64,000 nt of DNA, taken from the NCBI RefSeq assembly GCF_002087085.1, contig NZ_MWQY01000003.1, positions 211,388 through 275,387 of the forward strand, read 5' to 3'. The notes under the pieces were generated by a model, which saw only the letters and a program-made list of their open reading frames with translations, ran no database searches and was not told where the DNA came from. Source of the stretch: Marispirochaeta aestuarii. GTDB lineage: Bacteria; Spirochaetota; Spirochaetia; JC444; Marispirochaetaceae. Numbering within the stretch: position 1 is the stretch's first letter; the number at the start of each line of letters is the position of its first letter. Below, piece after piece: positions 52,672 to 61,183 of this stretch. The position numbers and the translations under genes were made by a program.

Positions 52672-53546
52672 TGTCCTCTACCGCGAAGACCATGATTAAT
52701 CTTCTCTTTCCCCTCATGGCCCTTGCAGGTTCCTGGCTGATTTTGCAGCTGGAGCACCTGGATGAAGGCTATGCCCTATTTCTTCCGGCAATTCTGGTAG
52801 GCTGTTACGGCATCATCATAGGCTTCAGCCTCTCCGGTACCGAGGACCGGGACTACGCTGAACACCAGATAGACACAATCTACTTTCTCGGTTTTCTCTA
52901 CACCCTTGTCTCCCTGGCAGTCTTTTTTTACCGCTTTAATCCTGCTCTTTTACAGGACAACTGGCTCATTGCACAGGCCCTATACTACATCGGGATATCG
53001 GTAAGCACCTCGATTACCGGGGTCCTTTTCCGCAGCATCGCACGAAGCGGATATTTAAAAAAACACGGTGAGGAAAAAGTCGACCTTGAGAAAAGTTATA
53101 TCCTCTTAAAGTCCATTGCAGAAAGTTTTTCTTCCAGTTACGAAGAGACCTTCCAGACAATGCGCCGGTATTTCGATGAACGCATAGAGACCAGTGCCGC
53201 CCTTGGGGCCAGAGAAAAGGAGTATCTGGAATCCCTGGAACGCTTTATCGGTGTAATGGATAAGTTTTCCGCCGGGCTCACGGCCACACGCGAGGAACTG
53301 CAGGAGGCGGGCCGCGCTTTTTCCCGGGACCTCGCCGCCCAGCGGGAACCGATAGCGGGTATCGCGGAAAGCTCCCTCGCCTTTTCCCATGCCGCTGGCC
53401 GCATTCGCTCGGAACTGGAAGCCCTTCCCATGAGCAGCATTACTGGAGGCTGCGAGCGGTTCAGAAAGGAGATCAGCGAGCTCGATACGGTGCTGGATAA
53501 CTTTGTGAGCCTCCTGGAACTCAAAGTGGAGAAACTGGGCGTATGA
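52671..53546 (+). CDS. Membrane protein with a long cytoplasmic coiled coil
   Basis: The 291 residues begin with four membrane helices (about 8-26, 36-54, 69-87 and 98-120), followed by about 165 residues of helical, coiled-coil sequence (LESLERFIGVMDKFSAGLTAT, FRKEISELDTVLDNFVSLLELK). This topology resembles MotA/ExbB- or ZorA-like proteins in outline, but no conserved motif of those families is visible, so I leave the function open. It overlaps both neighbours and is surely in the same transcript as the transglutaminase-like gene. Confidence 0.72.
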   Translation: MSSTAKTMINLLFPLMALAGSWLILQLEHLDEGYALFLPAILVGCYGIIIGFSLSGTEDRDYAEHQIDTIYFLGFLYTLVSLAVFFYRFNPALLQDNWLIAQALYYIGISVSTSITGVLFRSIARSGYLKKHGEEKVDLEKSYILLKSIAESFSSSYEETFQTMRRYFDERIETSAALGAREKEYLESLERFIGVMDKFSAGLTATREELQEAGRAFSRDLAAQREPIAGIAESSLAFSHAAGRIRSELEALPMSSITGGCERFRKEISELDTVLDNFVSLLELKVEKLGV

Positions 53547-54061
53547 AACGGGGAAGCGATGCCATGCACTACTCCCTGGCGGAGTTCGCCTACATCCTGT
53601 TTTTCCTGAGTGTCTGGGCTGCACTGCTTGTGTACGGCCGCTACCAGGCTGTCGCTGTTCAGTACCAGAACGCCCGGGAAGAGATTTCCCTGCTCACCGA
53701 GGAGGTGAACTACCTGAACGAGGTCCTGGCGGAAAAAGAAAACGCCGTGGTTCCCTGCTGGAGAAGACCAGACAAGGCCATTCCGGAGGTAGCGGGTGTC
53801 ATTGCCATTCACAGCAGCACCATCTACACCCTTACCCGAAATCCCGGAGATGACAGGGACGCTTTTGCCGCCCCGCCTGAAACTCGGGACACGATCCTCA
53901 AAACCCGTACGGCAGCTTTCTTTAAGGAGGAGCTGGCCTACGCGCGGGAGAAGAACTGTTACATCCGGGTACGGATAGAAAACCATACAAACGATTTTTC
54001 ACTCTATAAAGGCATGGCGCAGGTTCTTGCCGGCCTTGGGATAGTGGTGGTCAATGAATAG
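53543..54061 (+). CDS. Single-pass membrane protein with coiled coil
   Basis: The 172 residues have one N-terminal membrane helix (LAEFAYILFFLSVWAALLVY, about 11-30), a coiled coil (about 35-68, NAREEISLLTEEVNYLNEVL) and an alpha-beta domain of about 95 residues ending in GLGIVVVNE. One N-terminal helix plus an extracytoplasmic domain is the topology of ExbD/MotB/OmpA-like partners, which would fit the neighbouring multi-pass protein. No catalytic or peptidoglycan-binding motif is recognised. It is coupled to the previous gene by ATGA. A Met at codon 8 is an alternative start. Confidence 0.68.
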   Translation: MKRGSDAMHYSLAEFAYILFFLSVWAALLVYGRYQAVAVQYQNAREEISLLTEEVNYLNEVLAEKENAVVPCWRRPDKAIPEVAGVIAIHSSTIYTLTRNPGDDRDAFAAPPETRDTILKTRTAAFFKEELAYAREKNCYIRVRIENHTNDFSLYKGMAQVLAGLGIVVVNE

Positions 54062-54965
54062 CTGCAGGAATATCTCCATAAACCTTCTGCGCTGGAAACT
54101 CTGCTGCGGGGCGGCCCTGCGGGTCGCAGGGATTAACCTGCGATACCTGACGGCCGGAACCCGCATTCTAACTCTCCTGTCTGTCTCAGGATGCGGCAGC
54201 TTCAAACAGAAATTTCGCTTTTCCCGCAGGGTATGTACATTCCATGGGCTGACGATTCTTATCGATTTCGTGCGCGCCGCACGGACCCCGTCGAAGGAGT
54301 GGAAGCTGAACCTATCGGCCGGCGAGGATACATTGAACTACCTCCACAGCGAAAAGGCGATACGTCTGCAGCGGACAATCGCGAAACACTTTATTGAACG
54401 GCAGTACGGTATTAGACCTGAGCCCTTCGAGCTGGAGGTCCTGTCACGCTGCGCCTCCGTCGGGGCAGCCTCGGGCCGGCTGATACGGGCGGCAGGCTGC
54501 GGAAGTCCCACCACCTTAAACAGGGAAGATCTGTTCCGCTGCAGGACCGTTTTCCCTGCTTTTATCCGCTTGCTGAATCTCGATATGGATTTCAGGGAAC
54601 GGAATCCTGTACCGGAACCGCCGCTGAGTCGGTTCAGAATAAAACTCCGCAGGAGCCTTTCCCTTCCACGTCGAACCCGGCAGCCGGCATTGCCTCAACT
54701 TTACCCCCGGGAACTGGACCGGGAACGGCGGGAGTTTGAACGGACTTCTTTACTGGCTCGCTACTGCTCGAGCAAAGCAATCCTTGTCCGGACATTTACC
54801 TCGGAGCTCTTTCGGCTCTATCTCGACGCCATGCAGCTTATCATCGAGAATCCGCCTAGCAAAGCGGGACTGCACAATATCGAACCTCTGCTGAACCGTC
54901 TTGAACGGATGCATACAAAATCACTGAACCATTTTAGGGAGGAGAATTATGGGTACATGGAGTAA
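54054..54965 (+). CDS. Hypothetical protein, basic, 303 aa
   Basis: I do not recognise it. It is basic and Arg-rich with no membrane helix, starts eight bases inside the previous gene, and overlaps the next gene by 17 bp. Residues 85-135 (EDTLNYLHSEKAIRLQRTIAK) and the C-terminal helices (LFRLYLDAMQLIIENPPS) look like an ordered helical domain. Residues 180-230 are proline- and arginine-rich. The tight overlaps support a real gene. A second frame (54191-54397) also looks protein-like, so a frameshift near 54190 cannot be excluded. Confidence 0.55.
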   Translation: MNSCRNISINLLRWKLCCGAALRVAGINLRYLTAGTRILTLLSVSGCGSFKQKFRFSRRVCTFHGLTILIDFVRAARTPSKEWKLNLSAGEDTLNYLHSEKAIRLQRTIAKHFIERQYGIRPEPFELEVLSRCASVGAASGRLIRAAGCGSPTTLNREDLFRCRTVFPAFIRLLNLDMDFRERNPVPEPPLSRFRIKLRRSLSLPRRTRQPALPQLYPRELDRERREFERTSLLARYCSSKAILVRTFTSELFRLYLDAMQLIIENPPSKAGLHNIEPLLNRLERMHTKSLNHFREENYGYME

Positions 54966-55494
54966 CGAAAAAAGCGAAAACAGGGACATCCAGCGCTATG
55001 CGCCGAAGGACCTGACCAACAGCACGGAGTTCACCAAGGAGCTTCACAGCATCAACAGCAACCAGACCCTCACCGTGCTGGACAAGCACCGCTCGAAAAA
55101 GCAGCTCATGCGGGCGGTATTTGCCGCCAAGCAGCAGGAGATTTCCCACCACCTGGACTCCTATTCCAACTATCTGCTCGCCCGCAAGGATGTTGAGGCC
55201 AAGTCCATCGCCCTGGAAGCCCAGAAGGCGATCATGGTGCTGGAAAAAGAGCAGCTCAAGATGATGAAGGAGATGGGCTTGTCCCACACCGACGAGATCG
55301 CAGAAACCCTCATGAAGGCCGGTCTCATGATGACGGAGAAACTGAAGGAGGTGGAGGAATCCCGCATGGAAGCTGAAATAAAGCTGATGACCCTCACGAA
55401 CATCCGGCGAGTCTGGGACAAGACCAACAGCCGTATAATGGAGAGCGTCGACACCTATATGGACGAACTGTGGGAGAAGGAACATGGACGCTGA
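54949..55494 (+). CDS. Coiled-coil protein of the membrane operon
   Basis: A 181-residue, highly charged, helical protein with no membrane segment. It has a strong ribosome site (AGGGAGGAG). The middle (SIALEAQKAIMVLEKEQLKM, then MMTEKLKEVEESRMEAEIKL) is a continuous coiled coil, and the N-terminal 40 residues are polar (IQRYAPKDLTNSTEFTKEL). I do not recognise a family. It may act as a scaffold tying the two membrane coiled-coil proteins to the soluble ones. That is inference from position. Confidence 0.65.
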   Translation: MGTWSNEKSENRDIQRYAPKDLTNSTEFTKELHSINSNQTLTVLDKHRSKKQLMRAVFAAKQQEISHHLDSYSNYLLARKDVEAKSIALEAQKAIMVLEKEQLKMMKEMGLSHTDEIAETLMKAGLMMTEKLKEVEESRMEAEIKLMTLTNIRRVWDKTNSRIMESVDTYMDELWEKEHGR

Positions 55495-55567
55495 TAATGT
55501 GGTAATATCGGATAGAACTGTTTTATCTTTCAAGGTATTTAACACCGAAAGTGAGGATACGGAATGA
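55484..55567 (+). CDS. 27-codon linking ORF between two operon genes
   Basis: The ORF reads MDADNVVISDRTVLSFKVFN and ends TESEDTE. It begins at an ATG inside the end of the coiled-coil gene, with AGAAGGA just before it, and its TGA overlaps the ATG of the next gene (ATGA). So ribosomes could pass from the upstream gene through this small frame to the zinc protein. It may be translated only for coupling. No function is known for the peptide. Confidence 0.4.
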   Translation: MDADNVVISDRTVLSFKVFNTESEDTE

Positions 55568-56175
55568 TATTTGGCCCTGTGATTATACGCAAATGCCCTG
55601 AATGTTTCGGCCAGATCCAGCAATACACCCTGGATTCATATAATACATTTTGTTTTGTTCCACGGACAGATGGGAGACGACCGATCCCTTTTAGTGACAT
55701 ATTCCACATATGCCCCTTCTGTAACGCGGCTCTGTTTATAAACGAGTTGGAAAAAATCGGTGAAACTGAACCGGAAATAGTAAAAGAAACCTTCCCTCAA
55801 TCAAGATCCGCCAAGTTCTTGAATATGCACGATTATCTTTCTGTGCTCGAAAAAGAAGTTTTTGATATCCACAAAAAGAAGTTCCTGCGTATTCGCGCAT
55901 GGTGGTCTGGAAACGATGACAGGATTCTGCAGCACAAAACTGATCAAGTCCTGTCAGAAGACGAAAAAGACAATTTACATAAACTGTATGAACTGCTTGT
56001 CCCATCTGATGATGAGGAACGAATGATGATAGCGGAAATAAAGCGGGAATTGGGTGAGTATGACGAAGCACGGCAGCATCTTACAGATCCTTTTCCCCAG
56101 GAATTCACAAGAATTGTTTCTACCATCATGAAGTTGATTGAAGAAGCAGATCCACGCGTAGCAGAGGTTAAATAG
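55564..56175 (+). CDS. Hypothetical zinc-binding protein
   Basis: The 203 residues have two CxxC pairs near the front (KCPECFGQ at about 10-13 and HICPFCNA at about 48-52), which can bind one zinc as in small zinc-ribbon domains. The rest is helical and acidic, with a TPR-like stretch (MMIAEIKRELGEYDEARQHL) near the end. No enzyme motif is visible. The start overlaps the 27-codon ORF and is otherwise without a strong ribosome site. It is AT-richer than its neighbours. Confidence 0.65.
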   Translation: MIFGPVIIRKCPECFGQIQQYTLDSYNTFCFVPRTDGRRPIPFSDIFHICPFCNAALFINELEKIGETEPEIVKETFPQSRSAKFLNMHDYLSVLEKEVFDIHKKKFLRIRAWWSGNDDRILQHKTDQVLSEDEKDNLHKLYELLVPSDDEERMMIAEIKRELGEYDEARQHLTDPFPQEFTRIVSTIMKLIEEADPRVAEVK

Positions 56176-56209
56176 CGTAATGAGAAGTGGAGGTCTTCCT
56201 TTTTAAAGT

Positions 56210-57421
56210 ATGGGATTTATTCTATCTGTCGCCATAGCGGTCGTATCGACTTTCCTTTGCCTCAAGTATCTCGACTACCTTGACTACTATAAAAAGGATA
56301 AACGTACGGAGCGAATCCGTTATATCGGTTTTGTAGCGGGAATCATCAGCATTATCCCCACTTTTATCAACTACGAGATTAACGAACTACTGTTCGGTTG
56401 GATGGTCAACGGCCCATTCCTCTACCACTTTCTTATCGTCGGCTTCTCCGAAGAGATAGCCAAGTATACCATGCTCATTGCGATGGTATATTTCTTTCGT
56501 TCGATAAAGGAACCCCAGGACGGTATCCTTCAGGGTGCTGCAGTCGGGGCAGGCTTCGCGTTTTTTGAGAACCTTAAATACGCCCTCGATTATGGCCCAA
56601 TGAATACGATCATCCGTTCGATCCTTTGCACACCCGGACACATGATGTACACTGCCCTGGCAGGCTATTTCCTGGCGACGGCGGTCTACTCCAATCTCGA
56701 AGTCCGGGATGATCGATCTTCCTGGATTGCGGTCGGCGCCTTCATTCCTACCGCCTTCATTCATGCCCTGTACAACGCTTCCTATATCTGGGCCTATGTC
56801 TACAGCACAGGCTATAATACTCTGGAAGGTCTTGCCTACCTTGTCGATCTGCTCACTCTTTTTATTACTGCACACGTTTTCCGCTCCCTCATCGAACACT
56901 CCCCCTACTTCGTCTACCCCTACTCCCGGTCGAAACAGGCTATTCGATCCCTTCTCAGGGGACTCAAACTGAATCCCTCGAGCTTTGTACTGAACCGACG
57001 CCTGGGGCTCTACTACCTGGCGGCGGGCAGATACCCAGAGGCCCTCAAACGCATCCGTTACTGTCGGAGCCGGCAGCCGAAAAAACACAATACCTGGGAC
57101 GTGCTGGAAGGGATCGCCCTCATGGGAAGCGGCAAAAGCGACGAAGGGCTGCAGCTCGTCACCCGGGCGCGGGAGAACTTCGGAAAAGGAGAGCGCTTCC
57201 GCATCGAACTCTTCCTGCAGCGCATCATCCGGGACGCCGGGCTCAAACTCCGGGTACGGAACATACTGAATCCCCGTGTGTTCAAACACAACCACTACTT
57301 CGACCGCAGACGCAAGTACGGCCCCCGGGACTACTGGAAAAGCGACAGCAGAATACTGAAAGAGAGGCTCGAGGAGTACAGCGAGCTGTTACGGGAGAAG
57401 CGGCAGATGGAAAGCCGGTAG
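56210..57421 (+). CDS. PrsW-family intramembrane protease with C-terminal TPR-like part
   Basis: The 403 residues have about eight membrane helices in the first 230. The conserved catalytic-type residues of PrsW/CAAX-like proteases are present: paired Glu in IVGFSEEIAKYTMLI (about 83-84), FAFFENLKYAL (about 119), His in GHMMYTALAGYFLA (about 143) and FIHALYNASYI (about 185). The C-terminal 140 residues contain a TPR-like region (LNPSSFVLNRRLGLYYLAAG) and a basic tail. PrsW proteases cut anti-sigma factors or membrane proteins. As last gene of the operon it may release or turn over one of the membrane partners. Confidence 0.85.
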   Translation: MGFILSVAIAVVSTFLCLKYLDYLDYYKKDKRTERIRYIGFVAGIISIIPTFINYEINELLFGWMVNGPFLYHFLIVGFSEEIAKYTMLIAMVYFFRSIKEPQDGILQGAAVGAGFAFFENLKYALDYGPMNTIIRSILCTPGHMMYTALAGYFLATAVYSNLEVRDDRSSWIAVGAFIPTAFIHALYNASYIWAYVYSTGYNTLEGLAYLVDLLTLFITAHVFRSLIEHSPYFVYPYSRSKQAIRSLLRGLKLNPSSFVLNRRLGLYYLAAGRYPEALKRIRYCRSRQPKKHNTWDVLEGIALMGSGKSDEGLQLVTRARENFGKGERFRIELFLQRIIRDAGLKLRVRNILNPRVFKHNHYFDRRRKYGPRDYWKSDSRILKERLEEYSELLREKRQMESR

Positions 57422-57478
57422 GTAGAGGATTCTTCATTCATGGTGAGGTATCCTCAAGTACCTGACTCAGAAATGCTT

Positions 57479-59005
57479 TTATCCGAAAACAGCGTGGTAA
57501 ATCTCTTCTATTCTCAGGATTTCATCATCAGTCAGCTGATGAAATTCCCTGTCCCGTGCCCTTTTCGAAAGCAGGCCATTATGCTGTCCAAGGAACCGGA
57601 ACAGCAAGTCCACAGTTTTCGAGGGCATCTCCACGATTTCTTCTACCTCCCGTCTAAACTGGTCGTAACGTTGAAGAAACAGGGCTTCTATAGGAAGATC
57701 ATGCTCAATGGTTTTGTGCACACAGGAATATAGAAACTCCGCATGGGGGGTGGCATCAAAGTAACGGTAATAATCCGTTGTGTCGTTGCTTACCACAACA
57801 TTATGGTCCCGCGACTGCTCCCACTCTATCAAGGGGAGCAATCTTGAAGAGTAGCCCTGAAGCACCGCACGGTATTCATTGATTCTTTCCAGGACTACCG
57901 ACGATACAGGAAAAACAAGACCCGGAGGATTAAAGCCGTTCTCAGCCAGCACATGGTGGATCAGATAGCGGTGCAGTCTGCCGTTTCCGTCGCTGAAAGG
58001 ATGTATATAGACGAAACCGAAAGCAAGGGATGCCGCGGCAACAACCGGGTCCAACTCCCCGCTGCAAAGGGAGTTATGCTCAAAAATGCCCCGGACCAGA
58101 TCGGGAAGGTCTTCCGGACGAGCGCTTATATGTTCAGGGATAGGCATGCCGCTTTCCCTGTCGTGTTCACCCACAAAGCCGCCCTCGGTTCTGAGTCCCG
58201 GCTGCACAAAGCGGGTATCGCCTATAACAATCTGCTGTAACCGGATCAGTTCATCCTGGTCCAGGGGATGTGTTCCTGCCTGCCCTATGATTCTCCCCCA
58301 TCGCTCGATTCGCTTATGCGGGGGTGTTTCATTTTCTATGGCATAGCTGGCCTTCGAATCTTTCAACAGCAGAAAGGAAGCAGTGCGGCTCATTACATCA
58401 GCCGGAATACCTTGTATCACCTCCGCAGCCTTCTGTTTGAGATCCATCTGAATATGGTGCTCAAGCTTTTCAGTTTTGAAAACCAGGGGACAAAATAGTC
58501 GACTGCCGGGAAGATTGTCGATAACACGGTGACGCCGGACGTTCCTTCCGGTAATTCCATACTGCATCTTAGGATCTATTACGGGAACATAATTTCCGGC
58601 CTGCAGATCAGGAATATCAAGGCGTTTATCCATCAGCCATTCATACAGAAACCAGAGCCGCCGTACGTACGATCCGGTCGGGGTTTTACGAATTATATGC
58701 TCTATTTCCGATTCCGGGACATGGGAAAAAAGTGACTTAAGAACCGCCAGATCCACCCCCTCATATTTGAGGGCAAACAGCAGGTGGCCTTCAAGCGTAG
58801 CTTGCGGCGTGTAGCGCGGGCTAAAATAGCGCCAGCAGTCCTCTTCTTTGAGACTGTAACTGGTACCGACGCAGCACAGCCGGTACGGGAAAGGTACTGG
58901 AAGATCATAGGCGTCAACAATCGCGGCATAACCTGTCGGGACCGCCTCTTCAGCAAGCCGTAAACCGTGAAAAACAGTTATTTTTCCTGAAAAACGCTTA
59001 TTCAT
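57479..59005 (-). CDS. Fic-family protein (AMP-transferase type)
   Basis: A 508-residue protein from the ATG at 59005, preceded by GGAGAAGGGGG. The Fic motif is HPFSDGNGRLHR (about residues 330-341), complete with the catalytic His, the Asp and the phosphate-binding GNGR. An inhibitory helix of the S/TxxxE[G/N] type is visible upstream in SYAIENETP (about 222), so the enzyme is probably held inactive until that Glu is displaced. It should transfer AMP or a similar nucleotide to protein hydroxyl groups. The N-terminal 200 residues are unusual for Fic proteins. Its start region overlaps an iteron array. Confidence 0.9.
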   Translation of the reverse strand: MNKRFSGKITVFHGLRLAEEAVPTGYAAIVDAYDLPVPFPYRLCCVGTSYSLKEEDCWRYFSPRYTPQATLEGHLLFALKYEGVDLAVLKSLFSHVPESEIEHIIRKTPTGSYVRRLWFLYEWLMDKRLDIPDLQAGNYVPVIDPKMQYGITGRNVRRHRVIDNLPGSRLFCPLVFKTEKLEHHIQMDLKQKAAEVIQGIPADVMSRTASFLLLKDSKASYAIENETPPHKRIERWGRIIGQAGTHPLDQDELIRLQQIVIGDTRFVQPGLRTEGGFVGEHDRESGMPIPEHISARPEDLPDLVRGIFEHNSLCSGELDPVVAAASLAFGFVYIHPFSDGNGRLHRYLIHHVLAENGFNPPGLVFPVSSVVLERINEYRAVLQGYSSRLLPLIEWEQSRDHNVVVSNDTTDYYRYFDATPHAEFLYSCVHKTIEHDLPIEALFLQRYDQFRREVEEIVEMPSKTVDLLFRFLGQHNGLLSKRARDREFHQLTDDEILRIEEIYHAVFG

Positions 59006-59082
59006 CCCCCTTCTCCATGAAATTCGATTATAAACCATGAAAAACAATTATAATACCTATACTTTCGTGAAAAATGATTATT
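58968..59082 (+). repeat. Five iterons over the fic start region
   Basis: The 15-bp motif TGAAAAACnnTTATW occurs at 58968, 58988, 59018, 59038 and 59068. Distances are exactly 20, 30, 20 and 30 bp, so all copies are multiples of about one helix turn apart. Two lie inside the first codons of fic, three upstream. The third (TGAAATTCGATTATA) is the most diverged. They look like protein-binding sites. Confidence 0.75.
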
Positions 59083-59282
59083 TTAGATATCCGGAGGTAT
59101 CAAAAAGTATTTTGAAGACCATGATGGCATAGTCCGTTCCTCAGTATTTCAAAGCGATGGATTTCATAATTCCCATCTGACAGAACTGGCATGTATCGAA
59201 AAAGATCACATGTGTGAATAATAAGAAAATTGGCAATAGCGGAAAGATAAATATCTAAATACTATGTGACAGAATGACGATT

Positions 59283-59305
59283 AAGTACTAATCATATTAA
59301 TACTT
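59283..59305 (+). promoter_or_regulatory. Palindromic operator upstream of abiEi, site 1
   Basis: AAGTACTAATCATATTAATACTT is a near-perfect palindrome: AAGTA-c-TAAT, a 3-base centre and ATTA-a-TACTT. AbiEi antitoxins bind inverted repeats before their own operon. Confidence 0.5.
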
Positions 59306-59360
59306 TATAGCTTCAATGTCATAAAAACATAATTTGTATTTGACACATAAGCGCGTTAGA

Positions 59361-59375
59361 ACTAATATAATTAGT
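59361..59375 (+). promoter_or_regulatory. Palindromic operator upstream of abiEi, site 2
   Basis: ACTAAT-ATA-ATTAGT, a perfect 6-bp inverted repeat that shares the CTAAT/ATTAG core with site 1. It lies directly before the ATG at 59379. Confidence 0.5.
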
Positions 59376-59378
59376 ATT

Positions 59379-60215
59379 ATGTTGCCAGATCGTCAAATAC
59401 AAAATGATAATTCTCTTGAATCATTCTTCTATAAGCATCCGGTATTTCAAGTATCAGAACTTGATACATTCTTGTCGCAATATCGAACTGGAAATCGGAA
59501 TACCAGACAAGCTTTATTAAGCCACTATAAAAACCAGGAGCGAATAATATCTATACGCCGGGGTCTTTATGCGGTTATTCCTAAAGGAGCAGATTCATCA
59601 AATTTCCCTGTTGATCCATATATAATAGCGGCAAAGCTGACTGAAGACGCTACTCTCTCACATCATACTGCTTTGGAATACCATGGCAAAGCCTATTCTG
59701 TTTTCAATACGCTAACCTATACCTCAAAAGATAGAACTAAACCACTAACTTTTCGTTCTCAAAAGTATACCCCAGTTCCAATTCCCAAGGAACTGATCAC
59801 GTTAGGCAAGGTTGATTATGGTATAATTCGGCGTATTCGATCGGGGATTGAAATACGTGTTACATCTATAGAAAGAACTCTTGTCGATATGATGAATAGA
59901 CCAGATCTTTCGGGGAGCTGGGAAGAAATATGGCGATCCCTGGAATCAATAGAGTATCTTGAACTTGATAGCCTCTATGAATATATAACGCTATTGAATA
60001 ATGCAACCATCGCTGCAAAAATTGGCTACTTTCTTCAGCAAAACCAGGAAACCTTAATGGTTGATGATAAATTCATAGCAAAACTTAAAAATAAAAAACC
60101 TAATCAACCGCACTATTTCAGTCGGAGCATTCGCCAAAAATGTCATCTAATAAAGGAATGGAATTTAATGGTACCTATCGAGATAGTTAATCATTCGTGG
60201 AATGATGTATTATGA
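59379..60215 (+). CDS. abiEi: AbiEi-type antitoxin
   Basis: The 278 residues run from the ATG at 59379. The upstream frame to 59334 has no better start. The N-terminal winged helix (HPVFQVSELDTFLSQYRTGN to RRGLYAVIP) binds DNA. The following domain with LSHHTALEYHGKAYS and the conserved TSIERTLVDMMNRPDLSGSW is the AbiEi core. It represses its own operon and, by an unusual type IV mode, counters the toxin without direct binding. It overlaps abiEii as ATGA. The region is strongly AT-rich compared with the housekeeping genes, which fits transfer. Confidence 0.92.
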   Translation: MLPDRQIQNDNSLESFFYKHPVFQVSELDTFLSQYRTGNRNTRQALLSHYKNQERIISIRRGLYAVIPKGADSSNFPVDPYIIAAKLTEDATLSHHTALEYHGKAYSVFNTLTYTSKDRTKPLTFRSQKYTPVPIPKELITLGKVDYGIIRRIRSGIEIRVTSIERTLVDMMNRPDLSGSWEEIWRSLESIEYLELDSLYEYITLLNNATIAAKIGYFLQQNQETLMVDDKFIAKLKNKKPNQPHYFSRSIRQKCHLIKEWNLMVPIEIVNHSWNDVL

Positions 60216-61183
60216 TCCTATCCCCGGCAGAAATTCTTCCAATTGCAGAATCAACAGGGTTTAATCCTATAATGATAGAAAAAGTGATTCATTTAATGAA
60301 TTTATTGAATGGTTTAAATAGCCACCCCTTCCTGAAACGAAAATGGGTTCTCAAAGGTGGTACCGCTCTAAATCTATTCATCTTTGACCTTCCTCGACTT
60401 TCTGTTGATATTGATCTCAATTATATAGGGGCTATTGATCGAGAACAAATGATTGAAGATAGACCCAAAATTGAACAAGCTGTACAAGCTGTTTTCTCAA
60501 GAGAAGGTTTTGCTATAAAGCGTATACCTTCCGAACATGCCGGAGGAAAATGGATTCTTAACTATCAAACTTACGCAGGACACCCCGGAAATCTTGAAGT
60601 AGATTTCAATTTCATGTTTCGTCAGCCCTTATGGGAACCGGTTATTAAAACATCCAAATCACTCGGACCTTTCACAGTATCCAATATACCAGTTTTGGAT
60701 TTTCATGAGTTAGCTGCAGGCAAACTCGCAGCGCTTCTGGCTAGAACACAAGCAAGAGATTTATATGATAGTGTACAGATTTTAAACCAAATGACACTGG
60801 ATAAATCATCACTTCGTGTTGCGTTTGTAGTATATGGAGGAATGAATCGGATCGACTGGCGAACTATCTCCGTAGATGATATTCGATTCAATCCGGAAGA
60901 TTTGGCCAGAAAGCTTCAGCCTGTTCTTCACGATCATTCGATATTGAAAGACATAACAGCTCAAGAATATGGAGAGAAACTTGTAGTCGAATGCCAAAAA
61001 CAAATTTCAAAAGTACTACCACTTCAAAATTCCGAGAAGCAATTTCTCGATTTGTTACTTGATAAAGGCGAAATCAAACCAGAGTTGCTGACTATTGATT
61101 CTGAACTCCAAGAAAAGATAATTCGTCACCCATTACTCCAGTGGAAAGCAGTAAATGTTAGAAAGCATAGAGGGTTTGAATGA
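60212..61183 (+). CDS. abiEii: AbiEii nucleotidyltransferase toxin
   Basis: A 323-residue toxin of the AbiEii/AbiGii family. The nucleotidyltransferase motif is WVLKGGTALNLFIF (about 45-58) followed by LSVDIDLNYIG, with the two catalytic Asp residues in SVDIDL, and a Lys-rich region around LAAGKLAALLARTQARDLYD. AbiEii stops growth by modifying tRNA or nucleotides during phage infection. The start overlaps abiEi and the stop overlaps the primase-helicase gene by the same ATGA pattern, so three genes are coupled. Confidence 0.93.
   Translation: MILSPAEILPIAESTGFNPIMIEKVIHLMNLLNGLNSHPFLKRKWVLKGGTALNLFIFDLPRLSVDIDLNYIGAIDREQMIEDRPKIEQAVQAVFSREGFAIKRIPSEHAGGKWILNYQTYAGHPGNLEVDFNFMFRQPLWEPVIKTSKSLGPFTVSNIPVLDFHELAAGKLAALLARTQARDLYDSVQILNQMTLDKSSLRVAFVVYGGMNRIDWRTISVDDIRFNPEDLARKLQPVLHDHSILKDITAQEYGEKLVVECQKQISKVLPLQNSEKQFLDLLLDKGEIKPELLTIDSELQEKIIRHPLLQWKAVNVRKHRGFE

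Noticed and set aside
52671..54061. Calling the two membrane proteins a ZorA/ZorB pair
   Set aside because: Only the topology is similar. The MotA-like channel residues and the OmpA-like peptidoglycan-binding motif are not visible, and no ZorC-E genes are nearby.
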